Below are positions 44,780 to 55,316 of a DNA stretch of 64,000 nt, in pieces. Made by a program: the position numbers and the translations under genes. This DNA is from Saprospiraceae bacterium (GTDB lineage: Bacteria > Bacteroidota > Bacteroidia > Chitinophagales > Saprospiraceae): contig JADKBO010000021.1 of assembly GCA_016715105.1 (NCBI GenBank), forward strand, positions 62,001-126,000, written 5' to 3'. Each line of letters opens with the position of its first letter. Position 1 is the first letter of the stretch. The notes below the pieces were generated by a model. It was not told the origin of the DNA, made no database searches, and worked only from the letters and a program-made list of their open reading frames with translations.

Positions 44780-45955
44780 ATGAAAAGGTTTATAGTCATC
44801 TTTGCGATCAATTTATTATTTCAAGCTTCCTACGGGCAAAAATTATATGAGTATGAGAACAAAGACTCCAGGGTCAGCAGTTTTGAAAATCTCCATGGAA
44901 CAACCGGACAAGGTGGCCAATCAAATAAAGGGGCCAAAGGGAATGCTTTTGAAAGTATCAAAAAAGGGACAACCAAAGTATTGCTAGATGTAAAAGGTGC
45001 CGGTGAAATACAAAGGATATGGATGACTTTAAATGATAGGAGTCCGCAAATGCTGAGATCATTGCGATTACAAATGTTTTGGGATGGTGATGCAAAGCCT
45101 GCAGTAGACGTGCCATTAGGAGATTTTTTTGGAGTTGGTTTGGGTTTGACAACCAAATTTGAATCTGCATTATTTACAAGTCCAGAAGGTAGATCTTTCA
45201 ATTGTTATATTCCTATGCCCTATAAAAAAGGAGCAAAAGTGCAAATTGTGAATGAGAGTGATAAAGATTTACAGATGTTCTACTATGACATTGATTATGT
45301 GATCTCAGATTCAATGCCACACAATGCGCTTTATTTCCATGCATTTTGGATAAGACAAAAGACCTCCGAACTGGGCCAAGACTTTGTTTTTCTCCCAAAA
45401 CTAAATGGCAAAGGCAGGTATTTGGGTGTAAATATGGGCGTAAATGCTGACCAAAATATGAAAGAATCGTGGTGGGGAGAAGGTGAAGTTAAAATCTATA
45501 AAGATGGTGACAAACAATTCCCCACGATCAATGGCACTGGGGCAGAAGATTATATAGGAACAGGCTGGGGATTGGGAACTTACTCAAACAGCTTTCAAGG
45601 CTGTACGGTCGCCAATGACAGCTCGAGTCAATACGCATTTTATAGATATCACATTCCAGATCAAATTTATTTCAAAACTGATATTTCATGTAGCATTCAA
45701 CAAATTGGTGGCTGCAACAGAGATATTTATCGCGAGCTGATCAAAAAACAGGTGCAAACAAAGCCAATTTCAGTTCACTTAGATGGTAATTTCAGGCGTT
45801 TGCTCGATGATCCTTTAGATGTTATGAACAATGCGTTCCCAAACGGCTGGGTCAATTTTTATAGAATTGATGATTATTCTGCAACAACCTATTTTTATCT
45901 AGATAAAACAAGTAGCAATCTAGAGCCTTTAAAAACAGTTTCAGAACGATTATAA
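44780..45955 (+). CDS. DUF2961 exported protein (GH172-like)
   Basis: 391 residues with signal peptide (FIVIFAINLLFQASYG). DUF2961 features: SRVSSFENLHGTTGQGGQSN, IQRIWMTLNDRSPQML, WGEGEVKIYKDG, GTGAEDYIGTGWGLG and FYRYHIPDQIYF. Members belong to a family that includes difructose-anhydride synthases and alpha-fructofuranosidase/arabinofuranosidase-like GH172 enzymes, so a carbohydrate role is likely. No polysaccharide locus surrounds it. Confidence 0.85.
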   Translation: MKRFIVIFAINLLFQASYGQKLYEYENKDSRVSSFENLHGTTGQGGQSNKGAKGNAFESIKKGTTKVLLDVKGAGEIQRIWMTLNDRSPQMLRSLRLQMFWDGDAKPAVDVPLGDFFGVGLGLTTKFESALFTSPEGRSFNCYIPMPYKKGAKVQIVNESDKDLQMFYYDIDYVISDSMPHNALYFHAFWIRQKTSELGQDFVFLPKLNGKGRYLGVNMGVNADQNMKESWWGEGEVKIYKDGDKQFPTINGTGAEDYIGTGWGLGTYSNSFQGCTVANDSSSQYAFYRYHIPDQIYFKTDISCSIQQIGGCNRDIYRELIKKQVQTKPISVHLDGNFRRLLDDPLDVMNNAFPNGWVNFYRIDDYSATTYFYLDKTSSNLEPLKTVSERL

Positions 45956-46345
45956 ACTGATGTTTTTAAAGATTTTTTTTAGCTAAATCCATGAGTACCA
46001 ATCATTAAATATTAATAGAATTTTGTGGATTTAATTTATTACAAATTTCTTTCATAAATCAACGCTTATTTTGTTTCTTTGGATTCCCATAGCAACAAAA
46101 TATCTATTCAATTTAGCATAAAATAATACAGTAAATTGAATAATAGAAAATTATCCAAGTGGTAATGTGGTGATTTTGTAGCAAAATACTACTTAAAATT
46201 ATTACAACATAAGGCAATGCAATCAGAATGAGCGCATTAAATCCTATTTCTATTTTGCAATCGTATATTATTGAAGACGTAAAATGCGTTTCTGCTTGGT
46301 GGGTCAGATTTAAATTTATTTATTCAATTTCCCTAAAAGGTCGAT
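45956..46345. other. Intergenic region with an AU hairpin, no gene seen
   Basis: 390 nt, very AT-rich. The only structure I can support is an 11-bp inverted repeat, TATTCAATTTA (46105-46115) with TAAATTGAATA (46132-46142). AAAAGG at 46335-46340 is the ribosome binding site of the next gene. Confidence 0.5.
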
Positions 46346-49300
46346 TTGAGAGCTTTTGTACTTTTATTGCTAATTCTTTTAACTTGTCGGATAACAGCGC
46401 AATCCTGTATCCTGCAAAATTTCAGTATACCGGATGATCGTTTTGTCTCCATTCCCATCATCATTTCTGGTGCTACTACCGATCTGACAAATGACAAAAT
46501 TTGCAACATTACGTTAGAATTCAATCACGAGTCCATCAATCAACTCAGGATGAGTCTTGTTTCACCAAGTGGTCAAAAAATTGACCTCTTAGGACCAGCT
46601 ACTGCACCTTCCAATCCGTCTTTTCCTCCTATTGAGTATGATATTTCATTTGTACAATGTACAGCAACAGCAGTACCAGCATTGGGTTATAGCGCCAGAT
46701 GGGACAATGATCAAATTTGGTTTGGATCGCTAATACAAGGAAGTTACTTTCCATATAACGGCTGTTTGGAAGGTCTGAATACTGGCCAAATCAACGGCAC
46801 ATGGGTGCTTGAAATAGAAGACGTTTCTCAGTTTGATGTTGGAACTCTAGCCTGTATATCCATAGAATTTTGCAATTCCAAAAATATAAACACGCAATTT
46901 TGCGATACCAGAGCGGGATCCTTTACGATAGCGAGTGATAGTTATTGCACCAATGAGGTATACAATTTTGGCGCAATAACAAGATTTCCACAAGGGCAAT
47001 CTCCATCACCTCAATACATCAATAGATACGTAATAACCAGTGGAACGAGAGTCGAGGCATACTCTGACAATACATTGGATATCAACCAATTGTCGGCAGG
47101 AACCTACAAAGTATGTCAATTCAGTGTTTTAGCAATTGACACTTCAAAGTTACCTGTTGTTGGCTCAATCATCAACCAAGGAGATTTTGGATCAGAATTC
47201 GCTCGGCTAGGCCTATGTGGTGCAGTATCCAATACCTGTATCGACCTCATCGCAAAACCAGTGAAGGATTCTGTATTCATCACACCTCCGCCTATTTGTA
47301 ATGGTAGCTCTTATCAATTTAGGAACATGAGTTTCACGACACAAGACACATTCTATGTACCTGTATCGGCTGTCGATCCAAACTTGTGTGACACCATTTA
47401 TGTGATAGACCTCAAAGTCATCGATCTCAATCCTACTATTGTTGCTGATAATCCAAACTTGGCGTGTAATCTCAGTACTATACAATTGACCGCAACAAAA
47501 ACGGGTTATACCAACATGGCAACCTATACTTGGTCAACATCAGATGGAAATATTACTTCCAGTAATTTAGACACGGCCAATATCGATAAAATAGGAACTT
47601 ATAATTTGGTGGTCAATGATCAAGGATGTACAGATATGACCAGTCTGACCATTACCTATGACCCCACTACGCCTACCTTGACTGTCAGCACAGATACCAT
47701 CACGTGTACAGAACCATTAGCTACCATTCGTGTGACTACCTCATCCTCGTTTGCGATTACAAACATAGATTGGATGGGCGCCGGCACTCCATTACCTCCG
47801 GATGGACTTTCCATTGGCATACCTGGTACTTACAATGGCTTAGTAACCCATGCAGATGGATGTGTGGTTCCAATAGAAGCAAGAATTTCCATAGATACTG
47901 CAACCATACTACCCCAACTTGTTGCAAATCCCATGGACTTTGATTGTAGAAATAGAAGTACTTCTTTGAGCATCAATAATGCTGCTATTTTTAGCACAAC
48001 ATCCAACTACTTTCATAGAAATGATATAACGGGTCTTTTTGCGCCAGTAAGCTTTCCAGATAATGTGGTATTGATAGGGATCTATAAAGTCGATGCTGTC
48101 ATGGCTAGAAATGGATGCCCCGTGAGTGCAGAAGTGAATGTCCGTGATACGAGTTATATCCCTAATGTAAGTTTAGAAACATTTTGTAGAGGGAATGAAG
48201 TATGGGTTCAAGCTGTCGCTGACAGACCTGCAGGAACGCTAATCTGGAATGGACCAGGTGGTGCTGTTTTTACTCCCAATGGTTTGCAACAAAGAGTTTT
48301 GATTGATGGAGCATATAGTCTGAGTTTTACTTCTGCTAGTGGTTGTGACGCTCCAAACACCAACATTCAAATCACACAACGAAACGAATTTCCAGTTTTT
48401 GATGTGGCTGATGACAGCATCAGTTGCGTCATGAATACTGTGCAACTCAAGCTCACACAACAAATTGCAACCGCCACATATTCTTGGAATGGCCCTTTCA
48501 ATTTTACTTCATCTGAAGCTGTTCCTACCGTTTCTGCAGTTGGTCAATACTTTGGAGAAGCAAGATTAGCGAATGGCTGCATCACAAGAGATACAGCAAA
48601 CATCACCCTTTTCATATCAGTAGCGGATCCTACTTTTGCTCCTGACATCATCGTGGACTGTTCGATGGATACGATACAGCTTATTCCTCAAGATACCATA
48701 AATTATAGATATGTGTGGATTGATTCATTATCCCCACCCATCATATCACCTTTAAATCAAGCCATTGCTTTGGTTCAAGAACCGGGAATCTATAGGGTTC
48801 ATGCAATAGATAATATGACCAATTGCATCATAAAGAAAGAAATACAAGTCGGGGATGAGAGAGATTTACCGGTGTTGGACTCTGTCATTACGAAAAAAAC
48901 ATGTACAACCAATTCTACAGCCTCAATTGCTGTGAGTATAGACACTCTTAGTAAAATGCAAGGCATCCAATGGACAGGACCAAATGGATTTACCTCCAAT
49001 ATGCTCACGATAGATGACTTACAAGAAGGTACTTACGTTTATAAACTGACCACACTCAAAGGTTGTAATCTCAAAGATACCTTTACCATTATCCACGACG
49101 TCATTTTACCCATTCTGGATTCGGTGGCTTTAAAACCATTTGATACTATTTATTGTGATAATGATTTTTCCATACTGATCACGGCCAGATCTGACAATGC
49201 AGGAGATCAATTTATTTGGTCGGGCGGTTCAGCAGTATTTTCCAACAATGCTCAAGTACGCATTGGCAGACCTGAGTTCAATTTTAATAATACCAATGGT

Positions 49301-51820
49301 GTTTTCACAGTCAGAGCTGTGAGGCCTTCCAACAACTGTATATCGCCGCCAAAAACCATCAGACTGGCATTTGATACTTTAGCACCCACTATAGATTTAG
49401 TTCCTAATGATATTGAATGCACCAATCCAATACCAACAATTAGTTTTTCGAGCTCAGAACCAGTGCGCAATGTAGTTTGGAGGAGAGATACTACCATTTT
49501 GTCTAGCAATAGAGATACTTTAAGCGTAGCCACACCTGGAACATATGCGTTCACCAGTACAGACAATCGTGGTTGTATCGTCAAAGATTCTATTACGGTT
49601 TTGGATTTGAGAGATACAGTACAATACACCATTGCCTCAGAAGTTGTTGGATGCGAAAAAGGTTTCATTGCTTTGACCGACACTCAAAATCTTCAAACCA
49701 TCGTTTGGACAGGGCCTGAACCCATTGCCGACGGAGTGCTCACTTATGAACCTACTTTGCCAGGCACCTACTCATTTGAGATGACCAGTATTCTGGGCTG
49801 TATTTACAATGATAGCATTGTTGTTGGCAGAGATTCTATTCCACCAGTGGTTTTGAGAAAAATTTCAGACACCATTACCTGTTTCAGTCCTGGAGTTGCA
49901 ATTGGTTTTTCAATAGACAAACCTCTATTAGATATTTCATGGGTGGGACCAGATAGTAGTTCCTTACAAATGGATAGTACATATTCTGTATCAAAGCCAG
50001 GTACCTATTATGCAACCATCAGGTCTACCAACAAATGTTTGGTCACTGATTCGATCACTGTAGCCATAGATACCATGCCTCCCAGTTTTTCTTTAAGGTC
50101 AGATTCTTTGACTTGCTTCAGATCATTTGCGCAAATAAATGTGGATAGCATTACCAATATTATCGAATATAAATGGAGGGGCCCAGGAACATACGCATCA
50201 GTTTTAAAAGATTTGAGGGTGACGGTGGCTGGAAATTATGTGCTTACTGCCATAGAACGCAACGGATGTGTTTCCTCTGACTCCATCACCATCGTTGATG
50301 ACAAAAGAATCCCAGTCATCAGCGTTCCTGATACGGTTTTTATACCTTGTAATGGAGATTCTGCAATCGTTACAGTGACGTCCGATCAACCATTAAAACT
50401 TTATCGTTGGATAAGTCCAACTGCTGTACTTTCCACGATGGATACCTTATCAACCACTGTACCTGGCAGGATTGTGGTCAATGTTTTGTCACAAGAAAAT
50501 TGTCAAGCGCAAGCAAGTTTTACCATACTTCCAGATCTGAGGACAACCAATGCATCTATCGATGGCTTCAATATTTTATGTGATCCTGATTCTACTACTT
50601 TAACTGCCAATATTAGTACACCAAAAATCAACTATTACTGGCTTACCCCTGATAATCAAAGACTTGACACAGTTCCTACGTTTAGTAGTCGATTGGCTGG
50701 AGATTATACACTGATTGTAGAAAGAAGCCTCAATTGTTTTGATACTTTCATGCGCACGATCACCATCGATCAAAATCAACCTGCTATCATCAATATAAGT
50801 CAAGAGACTCCCCTATTGTGCAAAAACACAGAAGTAAATCTCATCAGTGAAGTCAACCATTTTGACTTATCCAGATTGGAGTATACTTGGTCTTTTTCTG
50901 GTGGCACATTTTCGGGATCAACAACAGATAGTATAGTTGCAGTTACCAAACCTGGAACCTATTCTTTGATTATTAAAGACTTGGTCAATAATTGTTTTGA
51001 CACATCCTCGATTACAGTTGTACAAGAAACTAGCACTTTGGTTGAATTTAATGCATTCCCCAAAGCACCAACGTGTGTAGGAGACAATGACGGACAAATC
51101 GAGCTCGTCAATGTAATTGGTGGCATCGGCCCTTACAAGATCAGCATCAACAGACCTGGTGATGTGATCAATGATTCTCTCATTGCTGGACTTATTGCGC
51201 GCCAATATATTGTGACCTTGACAGATTTATACGGATGCGAATTGAGCAAAAGTATCAATGTTCCATCTGCTTTATTTTTTGAAGTATTTTTGCCAGCTGA
51301 TACCAGTTTGAGACTTGGTGATGTTGTACCCATCAATTACACCACCAATTTACCAAGCAGCTTGGTGGGGGCGGTCAACTGGTATTTTAATGGGGAAGAA
51401 ATATGTGGAAATTGCACTTCCATTGACTTTGATGGTTTAGTCTCAGGAATAGTAGTTGCAGAACTGATCGATACCATGGGCTGCCAAGTTTACGATACCA
51501 TGCAAATCTTTGTCGCCGAGTCCATAGATTGGCCATTGGCAAATATCATATCTACCAGCGCGGCAGCTACTGTCAATTCAGTGTTTTTCTTACCCACAAA
51601 CCAAGGAGTAGAAATGGTTGAGCAAGTTGCCATTTTTGATCGTTGGGGAAACATGGTTTGGAATAAACTGGACTTGGTGCCAGGTCTTCCGGGAGATGGA
51701 TGGAATCCAAGCTTGAAAGGAGATGCTCTTTTGCCGGGCGTTTATGCAGTTTACATTCGCGCGAAGCTCAAAAACGGAAATATTTTTGAGACAAAACGAG
51801 ACATTACCGTGATCAAATAA
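46346..51820 (+). CDS. Giant multidomain surface protein with P-domain, ~15 Ig/PKD-like repeats, SprB repeat and CHU_C tail
   Basis: 1,824 residues, the longest intact gene here. TTG start preceded by AAAAGG; signal peptide MRAFVLLLLILLTCRITAQ. Residues about 25-180 resemble a proprotein-convertase P-domain (LEFNHESINQLRMSLVSPSG ... WVLEIEDVSQFDVG). From about 360 to 1560 some 15 modules of 75-90 residues share a pattern Cys - beta strands - YxWxGP - GTYxxxxTxxxGC - DSITV. A SprB repeat lies near 1575-1640 (PTCVGDNDGQIELVNVIGG). The last 80 residues are CHU_C (IFDRWGNMVWNK). Probably a cell-surface adhesin exported by T9SS. Confidence 0.9.
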   Translation: MRAFVLLLLILLTCRITAQSCILQNFSIPDDRFVSIPIIISGATTDLTNDKICNITLEFNHESINQLRMSLVSPSGQKIDLLGPATAPSNPSFPPIEYDISFVQCTATAVPALGYSARWDNDQIWFGSLIQGSYFPYNGCLEGLNTGQINGTWVLEIEDVSQFDVGTLACISIEFCNSKNINTQFCDTRAGSFTIASDSYCTNEVYNFGAITRFPQGQSPSPQYINRYVITSGTRVEAYSDNTLDINQLSAGTYKVCQFSVLAIDTSKLPVVGSIINQGDFGSEFARLGLCGAVSNTCIDLIAKPVKDSVFITPPPICNGSSYQFRNMSFTTQDTFYVPVSAVDPNLCDTIYVIDLKVIDLNPTIVADNPNLACNLSTIQLTATKTGYTNMATYTWSTSDGNITSSNLDTANIDKIGTYNLVVNDQGCTDMTSLTITYDPTTPTLTVSTDTITCTEPLATIRVTTSSSFAITNIDWMGAGTPLPPDGLSIGIPGTYNGLVTHADGCVVPIEARISIDTATILPQLVANPMDFDCRNRSTSLSINNAAIFSTTSNYFHRNDITGLFAPVSFPDNVVLIGIYKVDAVMARNGCPVSAEVNVRDTSYIPNVSLETFCRGNEVWVQAVADRPAGTLIWNGPGGAVFTPNGLQQRVLIDGAYSLSFTSASGCDAPNTNIQITQRNEFPVFDVADDSISCVMNTVQLKLTQQIATATYSWNGPFNFTSSEAVPTVSAVGQYFGEARLANGCITRDTANITLFISVADPTFAPDIIVDCSMDTIQLIPQDTINYRYVWIDSLSPPIISPLNQAIALVQEPGIYRVHAIDNMTNCIIKKEIQVGDERDLPVLDSVITKKTCTTNSTASIAVSIDTLSKMQGIQWTGPNGFTSNMLTIDDLQEGTYVYKLTTLKGCNLKDTFTIIHDVILPILDSVALKPFDTIYCDNDFSILITARSDNAGDQFIWSGGSAVFSNNAQVRIGRPEFNFNNTNGVFTVRAVRPSNNCISPPKTIRLAFDTLAPTIDLVPNDIECTNPIPTISFSSSEPVRNVVWRRDTTILSSNRDTLSVATPGTYAFTSTDNRGCIVKDSITVLDLRDTVQYTIASEVVGCEKGFIALTDTQNLQTIVWTGPEPIADGVLTYEPTLPGTYSFEMTSILGCIYNDSIVVGRDSIPPVVLRKISDTITCFSPGVAIGFSIDKPLLDISWVGPDSSSLQMDSTYSVSKPGTYYATIRSTNKCLVTDSITVAIDTMPPSFSLRSDSLTCFRSFAQINVDSITNIIEYKWRGPGTYASVLKDLRVTVAGNYVLTAIERNGCVSSDSITIVDDKRIPVISVPDTVFIPCNGDSAIVTVTSDQPLKLYRWISPTAVLSTMDTLSTTVPGRIVVNVLSQENCQAQASFTILPDLRTTNASIDGFNILCDPDSTTLTANISTPKINYYWLTPDNQRLDTVPTFSSRLAGDYTLIVERSLNCFDTFMRTITIDQNQPAIINISQETPLLCKNTEVNLISEVNHFDLSRLEYTWSFSGGTFSGSTTDSIVAVTKPGTYSLIIKDLVNNCFDTSSITVVQETSTLVEFNAFPKAPTCVGDNDGQIELVNVIGGIGPYKISINRPGDVINDSLIAGLIARQYIVTLTDLYGCELSKSINVPSALFFEVFLPADTSLRLGDVVPINYTTNLPSSLVGAVNWYFNGEEICGNCTSIDFDGLVSGIVVAELIDTMGCQVYDTMQIFVAESIDWPLANIISTSAAATVNSVFFLPTNQGVEMVEQVAIFDRWGNMVWNKLDLVPGLPGDGWNPSLKGDALLPGVYAVYIRAKLKNGNIFETKRDITVIK

Positions 51821-51827
51821 CAAAAAG

Positions 51828-52721
51828 TTACTTGTTATTGACAATGGTATTTGCATGTTCAATGCCTTCTTGCCACCATTTTTTCATCAACTTGGGATAA
51901 AAGTAAAATGAGTGTTCTGTCAGCACTCTAGGCGTGAAAAACTGTCTTATCTTGATGTTGGGATTATAAATGCTTTCCAATTGTGCAATGTGAATATCAT
52001 TTCTCGAAATCTGCTGTAGCATGAAATCCATAGAATTGAGTAGGATATCAAAAGGATTTCTTGAAACAGTTTTTCTCACCATCTGGTGTTTAGGCCGTAA
52101 AATGATCACGTCCACCTCAGTGGCTCCGGCATCTATGGCTTCCTCTATGGGAATGTAATTTCCAAAACCTCCATCGGCATATTCAAAACCATTTTTGTCT
52201 ACGATACTCATGAAAGGAACAAAACAGGTGGAAGCCCACATCCAGTCAATGAAATCCTCGTATTCAAAATCAGTCAGGTATTTAAATTCAACTTTATTTA
52301 AAGTAAGGTTTGAGACAGTGACGGCGACTTTGAGGTTTTCTCTTTTTGCTCTTTCAAACAAACCCTCAGTAAGTATTTTAGTTATGGTCTTGCGCAAAGC
52401 TTTGGTTTCACCAAATGTTTTTTTCCTTTTAGCAAACATCAAGAGCGTATTGAAGTGGTTTATTTTACTTTGGAAAGTGCCATCCTCAAACTCTTTGACA
52501 ATGAAGGGGGAAATGCTGTAGATATCGCTTTGCGTCACAGAAGTATACGCTTCCCTAAGCCTGCTAATTTCTCCCAAGGCCAGCAGCGGTACGAGTAAAC
52601 TACCCGTAGAACAGCCTACAAAAATATCATACTTTATTTTTTCTTCTTCGATGAGATATTGTGCAATTCCGCCCGCAAATGCTCCTTTCGATCCTCCACC
52701 AGATATTACTAAAGCTCGCAT
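51828..52721 (-). CDS. Patatin-like phospholipase
   Basis: 297 residues. Oxyanion loop ISGGGSKGAFAGG (residues 6-18), nucleophile elbow GCSTG with Ser38, and the catalytic Asp in YADGGFGNYIPIEEA. This is a Ser-Asp dyad lipase domain without a signal peptide, so it is probably cytosolic or peripheral. Convergent with the giant surface protein, with 7 nt between stops. Downstream of the membrane-protein gene by 6 nt in the same direction. Confidence 0.92.
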   Translation of the reverse strand: MRALVISGGGSKGAFAGGIAQYLIEEEKIKYDIFVGCSTGSLLVPLLALGEISRLREAYTSVTQSDIYSISPFIVKEFEDGTFQSKINHFNTLLMFAKRKKTFGETKALRKTITKILTEGLFERAKRENLKVAVTVSNLTLNKVEFKYLTDFEYEDFIDWMWASTCFVPFMSIVDKNGFEYADGGFGNYIPIEEAIDAGATEVDVIILRPKHQMVRKTVSRNPFDILLNSMDFMLQQISRNDIHIAQLESIYNPNIKIRQFFTPRVLTEHSFYFYPKLMKKWWQEGIEHANTIVNNK

Positions 52722-52727
52722 AAAAAG

Positions 52728-54521
52728 CTATTTCTTTAAAGATTTGAATGGTTTTGAAGATTGCAATATACCATCAAATCCGATTAATTGGAGGTTTCTA
52801 AAACAAATTTCATTGGTGCTGTCTGCATTCCATATTGAAATAACAATACTTTCTGCTTCTTCCATTGCTTTAGAATCCAACCAGATGGTATGCCAGGTCT
52901 TTCCCCCCAAAAGTCTTTGAATTCTAAGCAAGTCATTACCTATGTTTCTAGATCCTTTATAATAACTTACGATCATCTGAGCATGCTTCCAAATTTCTGG
53001 TTCTCTGTCCTGAGCGATTGCATCGAGTTTGAAGCGGAAATACTTTTTATCAGGAAATTGCTTGAGCTCCCAACGTTTACTGTATTGTACCTTAGCATTC
53101 AAACAAAAAAGTCCGCTTTTTTTGATCAGTAAACTGTCTCCGACGATATTTTCACCAAAGCTGACATCAGTATCCAATAACTTTACCATTTGGTCAGTAA
53201 GGCTATCCTTCAAAACAGCAGCTTTTAAATATTCATAAGTGATATCCGGTGGAGCTAACAGTTTAGCATGTGTTTCATCGTGAATTCTCCAAAAATTCAA
53301 AAAAGTCAAAATACTGATCGTAAGCCATAAAAGGATACCTGACCAAAGCCGTTTCAAACAAAAATCAACCAATGCAGCAAATGGCAAAGCCAAAAAAACA
53401 TACAATTGATTGATGTACAATGAGCCACTGTCTCCCCCATTCCACCAAAAATAATAATTTATGGATGCCCAGCCAATCAGTAAAACGACAGAAAAAATGG
53501 GTAAAATGATCCTGAATAGCACTGATTTCATGCAGAAAAACCCCAAAACCATCACAATTAAAATAGGTGAATACAGAAAAACGCCACTTTTTGGGCCAAA
53601 CATCAACGCTTCCAATCTAGAAATATCTCTGGTCACCCCTATTATCTGATCATTAAAAACAAAAGCCTGCCCTGAATATTTGATCCAATAAGTTATTTGC
53701 ATTGCAATAAGCAAACTCATCGACAAAATCAAATACAAATAAGACTTATAGTTTTTGATTATGTGATAGAGCCTTACTTTGAGGTGATGGATTTTGGGAG
53801 AAACTTTCCATAAAATGGGAATTAAAATCAAAATGATTTCGACAGGTCTCAACAAAACAGTCAAGCCCAAAATTAATCCTACCAGGATGCCAATGTTTAT
53901 TTTTGGCTTTTCGAAAAACAAACCAGCGGCATATAATAAAGCGCTGTGTAAGAAAAAAAGATAAATAAGGTCTAGTTGATCTAACACTTGCCATAAATCT
54001 GCCCAATAAGTTGCTGCACAAATAGCAAATAGGGTCACCACTTTCACCGCTGAAGTGAAGTATTTGGACAACACCACCCATAATAAATACCAACCTAAAA
54101 GTAATAATAAGCCACCATACCAATGATAGACAACAAAGTATGTGATGGACAGACCATTTGCGGTGTCGCCCTTTTTCTGGGCTAATAAATGTGCGACCGT
54201 AAAAGCAGGCAAGGTCATTACACTGGTGCCCATGGTATTTTTCAAAATTTTACCGCCATTTCTACCCACAGTGTAAAGAGCATTCGACATTTCTGTTTCA
54301 GTACTATCTGTAAATAATGAGTCGGCCCAAGCAAGGTTACTTAAGTCTTTCTGAATGAATATGGCATTTAAATAAATGGGGAAAATCGGCCGTTCATTGA
54401 GCAAAAAACTTGGATTTTCAACTTTGGATTTTATGGTGGGCAGCGCAAACGCAGTATAGATGGCTGACAATAAAGCAGCTAATGATACTATGTAAAAGAA
54501 TTTGAGAAGGCGCTTTTTCAA
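52728..54521 (-). CDS. Polytopic membrane protein, GT39-like glycosyltransferase fold
   Basis: 597 residues with about 10-12 membrane helices in the first 420 (FFYIVSLAALLSAIYTAF, GGLLLLLGWYLLWVVL, VVTLFAICAATYWADL, ILVGLILGLTVLLRPVE and others) and a soluble C-terminal domain. The layout resembles dolichyl-phosphate-mannose-type GT39/ArnT transferases, but I see no clear DE motif, so the activity is not shown. The patatin gene starts 6 nt after its stop, so an operon is likely. Confidence 0.6.
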   Translation of the reverse strand: MKKRLLKFFYIVSLAALLSAIYTAFALPTIKSKVENPSFLLNERPIFPIYLNAIFIQKDLSNLAWADSLFTDSTETEMSNALYTVGRNGGKILKNTMGTSVMTLPAFTVAHLLAQKKGDTANGLSITYFVVYHWYGGLLLLLGWYLLWVVLSKYFTSAVKVVTLFAICAATYWADLWQVLDQLDLIYLFFLHSALLYAAGLFFEKPKINIGILVGLILGLTVLLRPVEIILILIPILWKVSPKIHHLKVRLYHIIKNYKSYLYLILSMSLLIAMQITYWIKYSGQAFVFNDQIIGVTRDISRLEALMFGPKSGVFLYSPILIVMVLGFFCMKSVLFRIILPIFSVVLLIGWASINYYFWWNGGDSGSLYINQLYVFLALPFAALVDFCLKRLWSGILLWLTISILTFLNFWRIHDETHAKLLAPPDITYEYLKAAVLKDSLTDQMVKLLDTDVSFGENIVGDSLLIKKSGLFCLNAKVQYSKRWELKQFPDKKYFRFKLDAIAQDREPEIWKHAQMIVSYYKGSRNIGNDLLRIQRLLGGKTWHTIWLDSKAMEEAESIVISIWNADSTNEICFRNLQLIGFDGILQSSKPFKSLKK

Positions 54522-54591
54522 TTCATGTCATTTCTGAATTGTAAAAATAGGCTACCTGATGATTATTGTCTCAATGAGCTAGGTTTAGTTT

Positions 54592-54912
54592 TTATTTCTT
54601 TACCTTTTTGAGGGTATCGAGTAAATCATCCAGTTGATTGAATCTGGTTTCCCAAATTTTGCGAAATTGCTCAATCCATTGATCAACTTCCTTCATTTTC
54701 TCAACCTCCAATTGATAATAAATTTCTCTACCCTTTTGCTCTTGAGAAATCAAGTCACACTCTGTGAGGATGCGCAGGTGTTTGGAAACCGCTTGACGAG
54801 TGGTGTCAAAATGTTGGGCAATGGCATTGGGTGTCATTGGTTGTAAGGCAATGAGTACGATGATTGCCCTTCTGGTGGGGTCGGCAATTGCTTGAAAAAT
54901 ATCTCTTCTCAC
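54592..54912 (-). CDS. ArsR-family winged-helix regulator (SdpR-like)
   Basis: 106 residues. IFQAIADPTRRAIIVLIALQ, PNAIAQHFDTTRQAVSKHLRIL (recognition helix) and CDLISQEQKGREIYYQL are classic ArsR. No metal-binding Cys pair is seen, as in SdpR-type autorepressors. The usual partner is an SRPBCC/AHSA1 protein, which is not found here. Starts at ATG 54912; ends 70 nt before the membrane-protein gene. Confidence 0.9.
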   Translation of the reverse strand: MRRDIFQAIADPTRRAIIVLIALQPMTPNAIAQHFDTTRQAVSKHLRILTECDLISQEQKGREIYYQLEVEKMKEVDQWIEQFRKIWETRFNQLDDLLDTLKKVKK

Positions 54913-55066
54913 TTAATATTTGCGTTTAATTTACGAAAACATTCGGTTGCAAATATAGCTAGATGAATTAAATTATCAGTCTTTTTTTTTATTTTTGAGG
55001 CTCTGAGCTTAAAAATAAAAGAATTGTGAAGTTCTATGACCAATAAAAAGCAGCATCAAAGCATTT

Positions 55067-55176
55067 CTAGTGCAAAATTAAATAGGAAATAAGCCCAAAA
55101 AGTGCACTCAAACCAATCCAAGAAATCATTCCAATTTTAAAACGATACATGCCAATAAAGGAAACTATTCCCCAGC
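55067..55176 (-). pseudogene. Second chromate-transporter (chrA) C-terminal tail
   Basis: Translates as VGWGIVSFIGMYRFKIGMIS and WIGLSALFGLISYLILH then stop, closely matching the end of chrA at 56810-56920. Only the last 36 or so codons exist; immediately upstream (minus strand) is the direct repeat 55178-55244. It is a diverged partial copy rather than assembly duplication, since there are several substitutions. Confidence 0.7.
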
Positions 55177-55177
55177 C

Positions 55178-55244
55178 AACTTTCTTATTATCGAAGCAAA
55201 CCAATATCACCTCTTAGCATTTTATACAAACTATGCGGCCAAAC
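55178..55244. repeat. Direct repeat, copy 1 (about 65 nt)
   Basis: Shares with 56506-56570 the AACTTTCT start, CCAATATCACCTCTT core, GCATTTT and the CCAAAC end, with a few substitutions and short indels. Same orientation, 1.3 kb apart, bracketing the two broken genes. On the minus strand it abuts the second chrA tail. Confidence 0.65.
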
Positions 55245-55316
55245 AGTTGTAGATATTTAAATTGTAATCTGTTAGGATTTGATACCTCTTTTTAAATTCA
55301 ACTAATTTACTTGCAG

